Shown: positions 8,846 to 17,673, counted from the first letter of the stretch. The stretch: 64,000 nucleotides of DNA from Hymenobacter actinosclerus (GCF_900111515.1 NZ_FOHS01000003.1:372001-436000); one strand, 5' to 3'. A program made the numbers and translations. The notes: generated by a model not told the origin, from the letters alone.

Positions 8846-9331
8846 TTAGTCGTTGTCTTCCTTGATTTCCGGCAGTTGAATGGGCCGGTTAAACGCCTCC
8901 TCGAGCGAGATGAGCGTTTCGGTGCGCTCAATGCCGTCGATGAGCTGAATCTGCCCGTGGAGCACCTCGCGCAGGTGGTTGGTGTCGCGGCAGATCAGGC
9001 GGGCGAAAATGCCGTAGGCGCCCGTGGTGAAGTCGATGCTGACAACCTCCGGAATCTCGCGCAGGGCTTTCACTACGCCCTCGTACACCGAGCTTTTCTG
9101 CAGGTAAATCCCCAGAAAGGCCCGCACTCCGAAGCCCAGCTTCTGGTAATCGATTTTAAGCGTTGCGCCCTGCACAATGCCCAGCTCCTCGAGGCGGGCC
9201 ATGCGTACGTGCACCGTCCCGCCCGATACGTGCACCTTGCGGGCTATCTCGGTATAAGGGGTTTTAGCGTCTTCGATAAGCAGCGCCAGAATTTTCCGGT
9301 CGGTGTCGTCAAGTTCGTAATTACGTGCCAT
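8846..9331 (-). CDS. Lrp/AsnC family transcriptional regulator
   Basis: A 161-residue feast/famine regulator. An N-terminal AsnC-type helix-turn-helix (residues about 8-55: LDDTDRKILALLIEDAKTPY ... VSGGTVHVRMARLEELGIV) is followed by a RAM ligand-binding/oligomerisation domain (residues about 70-145). Length is typical. The upstream sequence is very AT-rich, and leads to the tRNA-like element at 9488. The regulated genes cannot be inferred here; no amino-acid metabolism gene is adjacent. Confidence 0.93.
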   Translation of the reverse strand: MARNYELDDTDRKILALLIEDAKTPYTEIARKVHVSGGTVHVRMARLEELGIVQGATLKIDYQKLGFGVRAFLGIYLQKSSVYEGVVKALREIPEVVSIDFTTGAYGIFARLICRDTNHLREVLHGQIQLIDGIERTETLISLEEAFNRPIQLPEIKEDND

Positions 9332-9487
9332 TATTTTAAACTTTGATTATGTATATTCCAATCAAACGAGTTTTTGTTTAAAAATAGTGTAAATTTTTAC
9401 CCAAAATATCTTAACTTATTTCATCATACTGATATGATTTCTACATTTGTCGCAATCCAACGCAACTGGCGGCGAGCTGTTTACTAC

Positions 9488-9602
9488 TGCAGAACGATGA
9501 AATTGGTAGACTTGCCCTCCGCTTCCAGGAGTGAGGACAGGGTAAAAATTGGTCCGGTGGCCGGCTAACTACTTCGCGAAGGTTCGATTCCTTCTTCTAC
9601 AG
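9488..9602 (+). ncRNA. tRNA-like element with atypical anticodon region
   Basis: A 115-nt stretch that begins and ends like a tRNA. The ends TGCAGAA (9488-9494) and TTCTACA (9595-9601) pair as a 7-bp acceptor with one C-A mismatch, extendable by C9487-G9602. The T-arm is perfect: stem GAAGG/CCTTC (9578-9582, 9590-9594) with loop TTCGATT, joined directly to the acceptor. The D-loop AATTGGTAGA (9501-9510) resembles class II tRNAs, but its stem is weak. Between D and T arms lie 64 nt with no clean 5-bp anticodon stem plus U33 loop. Possible helices are CTCC/GGAG (9517-9531), GCCCT/AGGGT (9514-9543) and TTGGTC/GGCCGG (9549-9564). It is either a degraded class II tRNA or a dedicated tRNA-like RNA. 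Confidence 0.55.
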
Positions 9603-9820
9603 CAACAACGATTTGGTGGGACTAAGTGGGGAAGGGAATACCGGGACGTATCTGGGTGGGTACGTTCTGAATTGAGAGGCGGCATCTGGGTGGGTGCCGC
9701 CTTCTTTTTTGCCATTTTTCGGCTTCACGGGCTGCTTTTCAGCAAATCTGGCACCATAGTACCGAAACCGGCCGCAAAGGTCAGGTATTTTAATTGCAAA
9801 TCCGCTGGGCCTTTCAAAAT

Positions 9821-9851
9821 AAAAGCTCCCGACATACCGTCGGGAGCTTTT
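9821..9851. terminator. terminator hairpin downstream of dsbD
   Basis: A perfect 13-bp stem AAAAGCTCCCGAC (9821-9833) / 9839-9851 with a 5-nt loop. A/T flanks allow termination on both strands. Confidence 0.8.
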
Positions 9852-9881
9852 GGAATTTGCCGGGCGGCGCGGGGCCAGCAG

Positions 9882-12113
9882 CTAGCGGCCGGCAACGCGC
9901 TGGCGGTAGCGGGCCAGGCCGGCATCGAGGAAGCGCACGAAGGCGGCGGCATCGGGCTCGTAGCCCAGCGGCGGGGCCAGCACGCCGGCCTGGTTGGCGG
10001 GCACGTTGGGGTCGAGCAGCACGTAGTAGGGCTGGGCATTCACGTTGAAGCCCGTTACCTGCAAATCGGCGTTGCGCTTGCCAATGGTGGTTTTTGATTT
10101 ACCGTCGTGGGCGGAGGTGTACACTTCACTAGCCGGCAGGTCGGTCTTGTCGTCGACGTACAGCGCCACTACCACAAAATCTTCGCGCAGGCGTTTGAGC
10201 ACCTGCGGGTCGCTCCAGACGGTGGCCTCCATTTTGCGGCAATTTACGCAGGCGTGGCCGGTGAAATCGATGAACAGCGGCTTGTTCTGGGCCTGGGCGC
10301 AGCGCCGGGCCTGCTCCAGATCGAAGTAGCCGGGCAGGCCGTGGGGCAGTTCCAGAAACTCGCTGTAGCGGGGCGGCTCGCAGCCGGCCACGGGCACCAC
10401 ATCAACCGCGCTGGCCTGCGTGGTACCGGCAGTGGCCACCATAAAGTCGGTGCGGCTCTGGGGGGGCAGGTAGCCGGCCAGCAGCGGCAGCGGCGCCCCG
10501 AACAAACCCGGAATCAGATAGGTCATGAAGCTGAAGGCCAGCACGGCCATCAGCAGCCGGCCCACGCTCAGGTGGGGGAGGTCGGAATCGTGGGAGAGCT
10601 TGAAACGGCCCAGCAGGTACAGGCCCAGCAGGCCCGAAAGGGCAATCCAGAGCACCAGGTACAAGTCGCGCGGCAGCAGGTTCCAGTGGTAGGCCAGGTC
10701 GGCCATGCTCAGGAACTTGAGGGCCAGCATCAGCTCCACGAAGCCCAGCGTTACCTTCACCGTGTTCAGCCAGCCGCCCGAGCGGGGCAGGCTTTTCAGC
10801 CAGGTGGGGAAGATGGCAAACAGCGTGAAGGGCAGCGCGAAGGCCAGCGAGAAGCCCAGCATACCCACCACCGGCGCCACCCGCTCGCCCCGGGCCGCCA
10901 GGCCCAGAATGGTAGCCACAATGGGGCCGGTGCAGGAAAACGACACCAGCACCAGCGTGAGGGCCATGAAGAAGACGCCCGCCCAGCCGCCTTTGTCGGC
11001 CTGGGCATCAATCTTGTTTACCATGCTGTGGGGCAGCGTGATTTCAAACAGCCCCAGAAACGAGAGGCCGAACACCACGAACACGGCGAAGAAGATCAGG
11101 TTGGGCAGCCAGTGGGTGGCAATCAGGTTGGGGCCGTCTTCGCCCAGCAGCGCCGACACGACCACGCCAATGAGCACGTAGATGACGATAATGCTGAGCC
11201 CGTACACGGCGGCCTTGAGAATGCCGCGCTTCCGGCTGTCGGCGCCGCTGGTGAAAAACGAAACCGTCATCGGAATCAGCGGGAACACGCAGGGCGTGAG
11301 CAGCGCCCCGAGCCCGAACACGAAGGCCGCGAAGGCAAAGCCCCACAGCCCGCCCGCCGACTCGACGGCCGTGGCCGCTACGGCGGCCCCGCTGGTGGCC
11401 GGCGCCCCCGCCGTCGGTGCCACGATGGCAACGCTGTTATCAGCAGCCACCGCGAGGGGGGTGTCATGGCCAGCCACGCTGGTTGGCGCAACGGCAGGAG
11501 TCGGCTGAGTAGCTGAGCCGGGAGCGGGAGCGGCAGGAGTTGCCGACAGGGCTTCGGGGCTGGTGGGCTTGACGGCCGGCGGGGCCGTTGCGGGCGTTTG
11601 GGTGGCGGCCGGCGCGGCGGCCACGGTAGTACCGCTCACCTGCAACGGGCCGAAACTCAGGCTGGCGTCGCCCGGAATGCAGCGGCCGTCCACATCGGTG
11701 CAGCTCTGGAACTCGGCTTCGGCTTTGATGGTAAGCGGGCCGGGCTGCAGCACCCGGATGCGCTGGCGGATCTGGCCGGTTTTCTCGAAGTAGGTGACGT
11801 CGCCTTTAAATACGTCGTCGTAGTGCTTGGTTTCGCCCACCGATTTGGGTGGGCCGACCAGCTCGTAGGCGGGGCTTTTGGCAAACTGTAGGCTGAAGAT
11901 GGTGGGGCCCAGGTCGGGGTCGAAGTTGGTGGCGTACAGGTGCCAGGTGGCATCGATGCGGGCATTGATAATCAGCTCCACCTGCTCGCCCACTTTAGCA
12001 GTGGGCTGGCTTAGGGTGGTAGTAAGCTTGGTGGGCTGCAACACCTGGGCCCGCAGGCCCAGGGGCAGCAGCAAGGCCAGCAGCAGCGGCAACAGTAAGA
12101 AACGACGGATCAT
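9882..12113 (-). CDS. dsbD: thiol:disulfide interchange protein DsbD
   Basis: A 743-residue inner-membrane electron carrier moving reducing power from cytosolic thioredoxin to the periplasm. Order: signal peptide (residues 1-22, ending LRAQ); an N-terminal periplasmic domain with the cysteine pair in CTDVDGRC; a Pro/Ala/Thr linker; a multi-pass transmembrane domain containing the two family cysteines (LTPCVFPLIP and SFSCTGPIV); and a C-terminal thioredoxin fold with the active site HACVNCRK (Cys622 and Cys625). Length is slightly above the E. coli protein because of the linker. A single-gene unit with its own terminator. Confidence 0.95.
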   Translation of the reverse strand: MIRRFLLLPLLLALLLPLGLRAQVLQPTKLTTTLSQPTAKVGEQVELIINARIDATWHLYATNFDPDLGPTIFSLQFAKSPAYELVGPPKSVGETKHYDDVFKGDVTYFEKTGQIRQRIRVLQPGPLTIKAEAEFQSCTDVDGRCIPGDASLSFGPLQVSGTTVAAAPAATQTPATAPPAVKPTSPEALSATPAAPAPGSATQPTPAVAPTSVAGHDTPLAVAADNSVAIVAPTAGAPATSGAAVAATAVESAGGLWGFAFAAFVFGLGALLTPCVFPLIPMTVSFFTSGADSRKRGILKAAVYGLSIIVIYVLIGVVVSALLGEDGPNLIATHWLPNLIFFAVFVVFGLSFLGLFEITLPHSMVNKIDAQADKGGWAGVFFMALTLVLVSFSCTGPIVATILGLAARGERVAPVVGMLGFSLAFALPFTLFAIFPTWLKSLPRSGGWLNTVKVTLGFVELMLALKFLSMADLAYHWNLLPRDLYLVLWIALSGLLGLYLLGRFKLSHDSDLPHLSVGRLLMAVLAFSFMTYLIPGLFGAPLPLLAGYLPPQSRTDFMVATAGTTQASAVDVVPVAGCEPPRYSEFLELPHGLPGYFDLEQARRCAQAQNKPLFIDFTGHACVNCRKMEATVWSDPQVLKRLREDFVVVALYVDDKTDLPASEVYTSAHDGKSKTTIGKRNADLQVTGFNVNAQPYYVLLDPNVPANQAGVLAPPLGYEPDAAAFVRFLDAGLARYRQRVAGR

Positions 12114-12358
12114 GGGCAGATAAAAGCGGAGAGTGAGGCCGAACTGATAACAAAGGTCGGCAGAAACGGCAACAGGCAGGCGGCAGTCAGGTTTGAGCCG
12201 GCTTGCGGGGCCGGCTTGCGGGCGGTAGCGGCCGGGCCCGGGCCCGCCGCCGGCTCCTCTTGCCCCCCATTTGCCGGCTCATCCCAACCCCTTGGGGCGA
12301 ATGTCGTACTTTCGCAGTACAAAGGATGGCCGGGCCGGTTGAGCCTGCCTCCGTACCT

Positions 12359-13690
12359 ATGGGCTTAAACATTTTACTGACTATTCTGCTGGTAGCCGCC
12401 AACGGATTTTTTGTGGCTGCGGAATTCGCCTTCGTGAAGGTCCGTATTTCCCAGATCGAGTTAAAAGCGCAGAGCGGCAACCGCATCGCGCAGCTGCTGC
12501 TGGGCATGCTGCACGAGATGAACCACTACCTCTCGGCCTGCCAGCTCGGTATTACGCTGGCCTCCCTGGCCCTGGGTTGGATTGGCGAAAGTGTGGTGGC
12601 CGAAGTTATTCTGGCCATCATCGCCAAGCTGGGCATCGTGCTTTCCGATACACTGGTGCATCAGATATCGATTGTTACCTCGTTCTCGCTCATCACCATC
12701 CTGCACATTGTGCTTGGCGAGCAGGCGCCCAAGGTGCTGGCCATTCAGAAGCCGGAAACCACCAGCATGGCCATTGCCATTCCGCTGCGCGCCTTCGCCT
12801 TCATCACTTTCCCCTTCATTTGGGTGCTCGACCGGATGTCGAATGTTGTGCTGCGCCTGTTTGGGGTAGGCTCGCTGCACGAGGCCGAGGTGCATACCAG
12901 CGAAGAGCTGCGCATGCTGCTGGGCCAAAGCAAGCAAAGCGGCGAAATCCAGGAGTCGGAGCACGAGCTGCTGGAAAACGTGTTCGAGTTCAACGACCGG
13001 ATGGTGAAGCAGATTATGGTGCCGCGCACCCGGATTTCAGCCATCGACGTGAATACGAACGAAGACACGGTGCTGGAAATGGTGTACAACGAGGGCTACT
13101 CGCGCATCCCGGTCTACGAAGGCAACATCGACAATATTGTGGGCGTGCTCTACGTGAAGGATTTGCTCCAGATTATCCGCCGGCACGAGCCGCTGGAGCT
13201 GGCCAAAACCATGCGCCCGGCCTACTTCGTCCCCGAAACCAAGAAAATCAACCGGCTGTTGCGCCAGTTCCAGCGCAAGCACATGCACATGGCCATCGTC
13301 TCCGACGAGTTTGGCGGCGTGTCGGGCATCGTCACGATTGAGGACATCATGGAGGAGCTGGTGGGCGAAATCCAGGACGAGTACGACAACGAGGTGCCGG
13401 TGGTCGAGAAGGTGTCGGAAACCGAGTACCGCGTGAACACCGCCACGCCCATCCCCGACGCCAACGAGCACCTGCCCTACCCCCTGCCCGAGGGCGACGA
13501 CTACGAAACCGTAGGCGGCCTGCTCAACGTGCTTTACGGCAACATTCCCGAGGTAGGCGACGTGGCCACGCTCGACAATTACGAGTTCCGGGTGCTCAAA
13601 CGCTCCCGCCGGGCCGTCGAGCTGGTGCAGCTGCGCCTGCTCGACGGGCAGGAGCAGGAAGCGGAAGCCGGCGAGATGCTGGATTTGTAG
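12359..13690 (+). CDS. CorC/HlyC-type CNNM transporter with CBS domains
   Basis: A 443-residue membrane protein. Residues 1-190 form a CNNM/DUF21 transmembrane domain (start MGLNILLTILLVAANGFFV). Two CBS domains follow (about 205-330: MVKQIMVPRTRISAIDV and the MAIVSDEFGGVSGIVTIED segment), then a C-terminal CorC_HlyC domain (about 345-430). The family is linked to Mg2+/Co2+ efflux or tolerance; some members were called hemolysins. Start ATG 12359 is chosen because the longer frame upstream reads through GC-rich intergenic DNA. A -7-like TACTTTCG lies at 12307-12314. Confidence 0.9.
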   Translation: MGLNILLTILLVAANGFFVAAEFAFVKVRISQIELKAQSGNRIAQLLLGMLHEMNHYLSACQLGITLASLALGWIGESVVAEVILAIIAKLGIVLSDTLVHQISIVTSFSLITILHIVLGEQAPKVLAIQKPETTSMAIAIPLRAFAFITFPFIWVLDRMSNVVLRLFGVGSLHEAEVHTSEELRMLLGQSKQSGEIQESEHELLENVFEFNDRMVKQIMVPRTRISAIDVNTNEDTVLEMVYNEGYSRIPVYEGNIDNIVGVLYVKDLLQIIRRHEPLELAKTMRPAYFVPETKKINRLLRQFQRKHMHMAIVSDEFGGVSGIVTIEDIMEELVGEIQDEYDNEVPVVEKVSETEYRVNTATPIPDANEHLPYPLPEGDDYETVGGLLNVLYGNIPEVGDVATLDNYEFRVLKRSRRAVELVQLRLLDGQEQEAEAGEMLDL

Positions 13691-13717
13691 CGCCCCGCAG
13701 CATATCCCCACTACAAA

Positions 13718-13750
13718 AAAAGCGCTTCCCTGATCCGGGGAAGCGCTTTT
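13718..13750. terminator. bidirectional terminator hairpin
   Basis: A perfect 13-bp stem AAAAGCGCTTCCC (13718-13730) / 13738-13750 with a 7-nt loop, A-run before and T-run within, between convergent genes. Confidence 0.85.
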
Positions 13751-13784
13751 GCTTTAGAACTCGGGTAGCTCTTCCTTATTCGGC

Positions 13785-14318
13785 CTATTTCTCGGGTGAG
13801 GTAGCGTCGGGCTGAAACCAGCTGGCATACAGCACATAGTTGTCGGCCGTCTGGCTGATGTTGGCGCGCTGCTGCTCCGTAACGGGCTTGATGCGGCGGG
13901 CCGGCACTCCGGCGTAGAGGTAGCCCGGCTCGCAGTGCATGTTTTCCAGCACCACCGCCCCCGCCGCAATAATGCAGCCGGCGCCCACCACGGCATGGTC
14001 CATCACAATGGCGCCCATGCCAATCAGCACGTCATCCTCCACGGTGCAGCCGTGCACGATGGCGCGGTGGCCGATGCTCACGCGGGCCCCAATGGTCAGG
14101 TCGGCCTTCTGGTAGGTGCAGTGCAGCACGGCCCCGTCCTGAATATTGGTCTGCTCGCCGATGCGGATGGCGTTGACGTCGCCGCGCACTACGGCCCCGA
14201 ACCACACGGTGCAGGCGCGGCCCAGCGTCACGTCGCCCACAATGGTGGCGTTGTCGGCCACGAAACAGTCGGGGCCCAGCTGCGGGTGTTTTCCCTGAAC
14301 GGGCAGGATGAGGGGCAT
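13785..14318 (-). CDS. gamma-carbonic anhydrase family protein
   Basis: A 177-residue left-handed beta-helix protein of the YrdA/gamma-carbonic anhydrase family. Hexapeptide repeats run through residues 20-140. The three zinc-ligand histidines are in place: His66 (VLHCTY), His84 and His89 (IGHRAIVHGC). Expected to act in the cytosol as a trimer; whether this member hydrates CO2 or has another role cannot be told from sequence. Its start is preceded by a heptamer/octamer repeat array beginning 3 bp upstream, which must contain or displace its promoter. Confidence 0.9.
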   Translation of the reverse strand: MPLILPVQGKHPQLGPDCFVADNATIVGDVTLGRACTVWFGAVVRGDVNAIRIGEQTNIQDGAVLHCTYQKADLTIGARVSIGHRAIVHGCTVEDDVLIGMGAIVMDHAVVGAGCIIAAGAVVLENMHCEPGYLYAGVPARRIKPVTEQQRANISQTADNYVLYASWFQPDATSPEK

Positions 14319-14320
14319 AA

Positions 14321-14526
14321 GGTGAGATGGTGAGATGGTGAGTAGTGAGTAGTGAGTAGTGAGATGGTGAGTAGTGAGTAGTGAGTAGTGAGTAGTGAGT
14401 AAGGTACGCGGAGGGGCCTTATTTATAGATATCTATCCATATTATTTCGGCACGATAAGCGTTTGATGTACCAGCGCATGGAATTTAGAACGTCAACTCA
14501 CCATTTCACTAGCTCACCATCTCACC
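14321..14526. repeat. GGTGAGAT/GTAGTGA repeat element with inverted arms
   Basis: The left arm 14321-14400 starts with GGTGAGATGGTGAG and continues as about eight copies of the 7-mer GTAGTGA interrupted by GATGGTGA. The right arm 14496-14526 is its inverse (CTCACCATCTCACC at 14513-14526 is an exact 14-bp complement of 14321-14334). The right arm contains the stop codon of the radical SAM gene. Confidence 0.85.
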
Positions 14527-15505
14527 TGGTCAGCATGCGTTTCCAGGTGCCTTTGTCCCAGTTGTATTTGAGGGTGCTGGGCAGGGCCTGCCAGAAGTAT
14601 TTGCTGGTTTCGACGGCGAAGCTGGGCTGCATGTAGCAGTTGATGGTACAGCCTTCGCAGGCGGGCAGGCGGCCTTCGAGGGCGGCCAGCTGCTGCACTT
14701 CGGCCGAGTTGTAGAGGTCGAACAGCCGGCCTTCAATCGGAAATTTCTTTTCGCCCAAATGGTAGCAGGGCAGCACCAGCTCGTTGGACGGCGACACGAC
14801 CAGCGTGGTGGAGGCTGCCCTACACACCGGGTCGGCCACGTGGTTGCCCCCATCGCGCCGCAGCTGAATGAAGGCCTCGTTGAGGTACACGCCCGGCCGC
14901 TTGCCGAAAGCGGAGAGGTAGTCGAGCTCCCCGGCCGTCAGCTGCTCGCCGGTTTCCACCTCGCCGTACTCAAAGGCCGGATTGAGGATGAGCACCAGCT
15001 TGTTGGGCCGCGTAATCTGCTCGTACACCCGTTCCAGGTCGGCCAGGTTCTGGCGGAACACGGTGAACAGCACGTCGGGCCGCTCGCCCAGCTCGCGCGC
15101 CACCCGGATGCTTTCGAGCACGAAATCGAAGCAGGCCACCCCCCGACCCCGGTCGTGCACCTCTTTCTCACTGGAATCGAGCGAGAAATGCAGCATATCT
15201 ACCTTGCCCCGCAGCCGCTCGGCGTACTTAGGATACAGCAGGCAATTGGTAGTAAGCGTCGTGATGAAGCCCATGTCGTGGGCCAGCCCCACGAACTCAT
15301 GAATCTGGCGGTGCAGCAGCGGCTCGCCCCCCGTAAAATCCACCACCGACACGCCCAGCCGCTTTAAGTCGCGCAGGTTGCTGGTTACGTCGTCGAGCGT
15401 GATGTAGGGCGAGGGTTTCTCCCAGATATCACAGAACGAGCATTTGGCGTTGCACCGGTAGGTAACGTAATAATTGCACAGAACCGGATGACGAACAAGG
15501 CGCAT
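14522..15505 (-). CDS. radical SAM protein with C-terminal Cys cluster
   Basis: A 327-residue radical S-adenosylmethionine enzyme. The [4Fe-4S] motif CNAKCSFC lies at residues 18-25 (Cys18, 22, 25), followed by the glycine motif DFTGGEPLL. A C-terminal cysteine group (CRAAS...LPCYHLG...PACEGCTINC) suggests auxiliary Fe-S binding as in SPASM/twitch proteins. The substrate is unknown. Start at 15505 (MRLVRHPVLC); the longer frame is made of repeat DNA. The last codons and stop (AGG TGA) come from the adjoining repeat element. Confidence 0.87.
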   Translation of the reverse strand: MRLVRHPVLCNYYVTYRCNAKCSFCDIWEKPSPYITLDDVTSNLRDLKRLGVSVVDFTGGEPLLHRQIHEFVGLAHDMGFITTLTTNCLLYPKYAERLRGKVDMLHFSLDSSEKEVHDRGRGVACFDFVLESIRVARELGERPDVLFTVFRQNLADLERVYEQITRPNKLVLILNPAFEYGEVETGEQLTAGELDYLSAFGKRPGVYLNEAFIQLRRDGGNHVADPVCRAASTTLVVSPSNELVLPCYHLGEKKFPIEGRLFDLYNSAEVQQLAALEGRLPACEGCTINCYMQPSFAVETSKYFWQALPSTLKYNWDKGTWKRMLTR

Positions 15506-15521
15506 AGTTGGGGAGCTGCAA

Positions 15522-15606
15522 GCTTCAAGCTGCAAGCTACAAGCTTTTGTTCTGGAGCCCAGACCTACAAGTAACGGACTTTATGAACTTACTTGTAGCT
15601 TGAAGC
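15522..15606. repeat. heptamer inverted repeat (GCTNCAA type)
   Basis: Left arm GCTTCAAGCTGCAAGCTACAAG (15522-15543, three 7-bp units) and right arm CTTGTAGCTTGAAGC (15592-15606), which pairs with the left arm minus one 7-bp unit. It lies between the endonuclease III homologue and the radical SAM gene. Confidence 0.8.
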
Positions 15607-15623
15607 CTATAGTTTGCGGCTTT

Positions 15624-16385
15624 TCAGTGTTGTAGCTCGCCCCAGGCCAGATCCCAGCGCTCGGGCGTGGCGGCCAGGGCCTCGGGGGTGGCGGGGCCGT
15701 AGTGTTCGAGGTAGTAGTTGCAGAAGCCCTTGAGCGGGCAGCGCGGGCAGTCGGGCTTGGCGTAGAAGCACACCTTCTGGCCGTGCCAGTAGTTGTGTTT
15801 GTGGAAGTTGAGCAGCACCAGCGCATCGGCCGGCAGTTGGGCCAGCAGCAGCTGGTGGGCCTTGTCGGCCGAGGCTTTGGGCGGAATCATGCCCACGCGC
15901 TGGGCAATGCGGTGCACGTGGGTATCGACGGGCAGTACAGGCTTATGAAAGTTGAAGAGCAGCACCAGCGAAGCCGTTTTCAGGCCGATGCCGGGCATCT
16001 CGTGCAGCCACTGCATGGCCTGCTCGGTAGGCCACTCGGCCAGAAAATCCAGCGCGAACTCGCCCCGCTCGGCTTTTATGCGGCGCAGAATTTCCTGAAT
16101 CCGCGGCGCCTGGGTGTCGGGCCAGCGGGTGGTGCGGATGGCGTGGGCCAGCTCCGGCGTGGGGGCTGCTTCCACCCCGGCCCAGTCGCCAAAGGTTTCC
16201 AGCATCCGGTCGTAGGCCAGTTCCTCATCGGCATGGGTGGTGCGGTGCGACAGGACCGTGGAAATCAGCTCGCGCATGGGCGAGCGGCGGGGCTTGTCGA
16301 GGGTTAAGGGCGGGTAGAAGCGCTGGAGCGCCTCGTAGTTCTGGCGGGTTTTCTCGGCGGCGGCGGCAGTGTAGTTGGTAGGCAT
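15624..16385 (-). CDS. endonuclease III-like DNA glycosylase (HhH-GPD, 4Fe-4S)
   Basis: A 253-residue base-excision repair glycosylase of the endonuclease III superfamily. The helix-hairpin-helix LHEMPGIGLKTAS includes the catalytic lysine (Lys136), and VDTHVHRI holds the catalytic Asp154. The C-terminal Fe-S loop has the C-x6-C-x2-C-x5-C spacing (CFYAKPDCPRCPLKGFC). The N-terminal motif reads LSHRTTHAD where classical Nth has LSAQATD, so it belongs to a divergent branch and its base specificity may differ. Start at 16385 (MPTNYTAAA) is preferred over the longer Pro-rich frame. Confidence 0.88.
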   Translation of the reverse strand: MPTNYTAAAAEKTRQNYEALQRFYPPLTLDKPRRSPMRELISTVLSHRTTHADEELAYDRMLETFGDWAGVEAAPTPELAHAIRTTRWPDTQAPRIQEILRRIKAERGEFALDFLAEWPTEQAMQWLHEMPGIGLKTASLVLLFNFHKPVLPVDTHVHRIAQRVGMIPPKASADKAHQLLLAQLPADALVLLNFHKHNYWHGQKVCFYAKPDCPRCPLKGFCNYYLEHYGPATPEALAATPERWDLAWGELQH

Positions 16386-16436
16386 AGGCGGTTGTACCGC
16401 CGGGCCGGGCGGCGGGTTACGCCGGCCGGGCCACAA

Positions 16437-16474
16437 AAAAGCAGGAGCCTCCTTGAAAGGAAGCCCCTGCTTTT
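16437..16474. terminator. terminator hairpin
   Basis: An 18-bp stem with two mismatches (AAAAGCAGG outer half perfect) at 16437-16454 / 16457-16474, just after the OmpA gene stop on the minus strand. Confidence 0.75.
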
Positions 16475-16494
16475 CGAAAGACAGAAAACCTGGT

Positions 16495-17199
16495 TTAGAT
16501 GGTGCCTTTTTCGGCGGCCTTCTTCAGCTTTTCGTTGGCAAAAATGGCTACCTCTACCCGGCGGTTGGCCACCCGGCCGGCCTCGGTCGAGTTATCGGCT
16601 ACCGGCTGTTTCGAGCCGTAGCCCGTTACCGTGAAGCGCGAGGCATCTACGCCCTGCTGCTGCGTGTAGTTGGCCACGGCCTGGGCCCGGCGCTGCGAAA
16701 GGGGGTTGTTGATGGCATCGGAGCCGCTGGTGTCGGTGTGGCCTTCCACAATTACGTTGGTGTCGCCGTACTTTACGAGCGTCTTGGCCAGTTCCTGGAT
16801 GTTGTTCTGGGCGGCGGCCGTCAGGCTTGCCGAGTTCTTGGCAAACAGCAGGCCCGAGTCGAAGGTAATTTTGATGCCTTCGCCCACCCGCTCGACAGTG
16901 GCGCCCGCCATTTCGCGCTGCAGCTCGGCGGCCTGCTTGTCCATGCGGCGGCCAATCAGCGCGCCCCCGGCCCCCCCCACGGCGGCCCCGATAATGGCGC
17001 CCTTGGCCGTGCCCGACTTGCCGCCAATCACGCGGCCCAGAATGGCCCCGCCGGCGGCTCCGCCCAGGCCGCCGATTAGCCCGCCTTTAGCGGTTTTGCT
17101 CCAGGGCTTTTTCTCTTTGGTGGTTTGGGCTTCGGCAAAATTGCCGCCCAACAGCAGCACGGCCAGCAGCACCACGAATAAGGAGCGAAGATTGGTCAT
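16495..17199 (-). CDS. OmpA family protein with glycine-zipper region
   Basis: A 234-residue envelope protein. Signal peptide (residues 1-25, NFAEAQ), then a glycine-zipper segment of about 60 residues (repeats such as GGLIGGLGGAAGGAILG and GAIIGAAVGGAGGALIG). An OmpA C-terminal peptidoglycan-binding domain follows (TVERVGEGIKITFDSGLLF; VIVEGHTDTSGSDAINN; RRVEVAIF). It probably anchors the outer membrane to peptidoglycan. It is closely similar along its whole length to the protein at 18105-18839, which is instead a lipoprotein. Start at 17199 fits the signal peptide. Confidence 0.9.
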   Translation of the reverse strand: MTNLRSLFVVLLAVLLLGGNFAEAQTTKEKKPWSKTAKGGLIGGLGGAAGGAILGRVIGGKSGTAKGAIIGAAVGGAGGALIGRRMDKQAAELQREMAGATVERVGEGIKITFDSGLLFAKNSASLTAAAQNNIQELAKTLVKYGDTNVIVEGHTDTSGSDAINNPLSQRRAQAVANYTQQQGVDASRFTVTGYGSKQPVADNSTEAGRVANRRVEVAIFANEKLKKAAEKGTI

Positions 17200-17310
17200 C
17201 GGGAAAACAGGAAAGATGAGGAAGTGAAGAAAAAACGGGCCCGCCAATTGGCCTTGGGCCGGCAAAGCTACCCGCCGGAGCGCGCTTTACAACCATCCTG
17301 CCAAAAACAG

Positions 17311-17345
17311 CCCGGGCCCATCCGCTGGTTGCGAATGGGCCCGGG
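17311..17345. terminator. terminator-like hairpin
   Basis: A 15-bp stem with one mismatch (CCCGGGCCCATCCGC, 17311-17325 / 17331-17345), loop TGGTT, downstream of the small glycine-zipper lipoprotein (minus strand). Confidence 0.6.
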
Positions 17346-17406
17346 AATCAGCACGAGCAGTTTTCAAGGCAGCCTCACTTTATTTGGGCTGGCTGTTGCG
17401 GCGCGC

Positions 17407-17673
17407 CTACAGGTTGGGGTTGTTGGCCTCGCGGGCCCGGCGGCGCTCATCTTTGCGCTTCTGCTTTTCGTTGCCGATAACGGCCCCGGCTCCAGCGCCC
17501 ACGGCGCCCCCGATAATGGCCCCTTTGCCGCCACCAATCACGGCGCCGGCGGCCGCGCCGCTACCACCGCCGATAATGGCGCCCTTGCCCGTGTCGTTGG
17601 CATTACGGTAAGTGGAGCAGCTCATCATCAGGGCGGCAATCAGCAGCATAAAAGTCCATCGGAACATCTTCAT
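17407..17673 (-). CDS. small glycine-zipper lipoprotein
   Basis: An 88-residue lipoprotein. The lipobox is LMMSC with acylated Cys19. A glycine zipper follows at residues 29-66 (KGAIIGGGSGAAAGAVIGGG and a second copy), then a strongly basic tail (KQKRKDERRRARE). It resembles YMGG-like zipper proteins of unknown function. It lies between two OmpA paralogues whose zipper regions it resembles. Confidence 0.8.
   Translation of the reverse strand: MKMFRWTFMLLIAALMMSCSTYRNANDTGKGAIIGGGSGAAAGAVIGGGKGAIIGGAVGAGAGAVIGNEKQKRKDERRRAREANNPNL

Noticed and set aside
9374..9568. 64-residue plus-strand frame
   Set aside because: AT-rich leader sequence overlapping the tRNA-like element; no coding character.
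10107..11516. 469-residue plus-strand frame
   Set aside because: Antisense to dsbD; Gln/His-rich shadow of hydrophobic codons.
14340..14400. Possible CRISPR array
   Set aside because: The 7-bp units are directly tandem with no spacers, and no cas gene is present.
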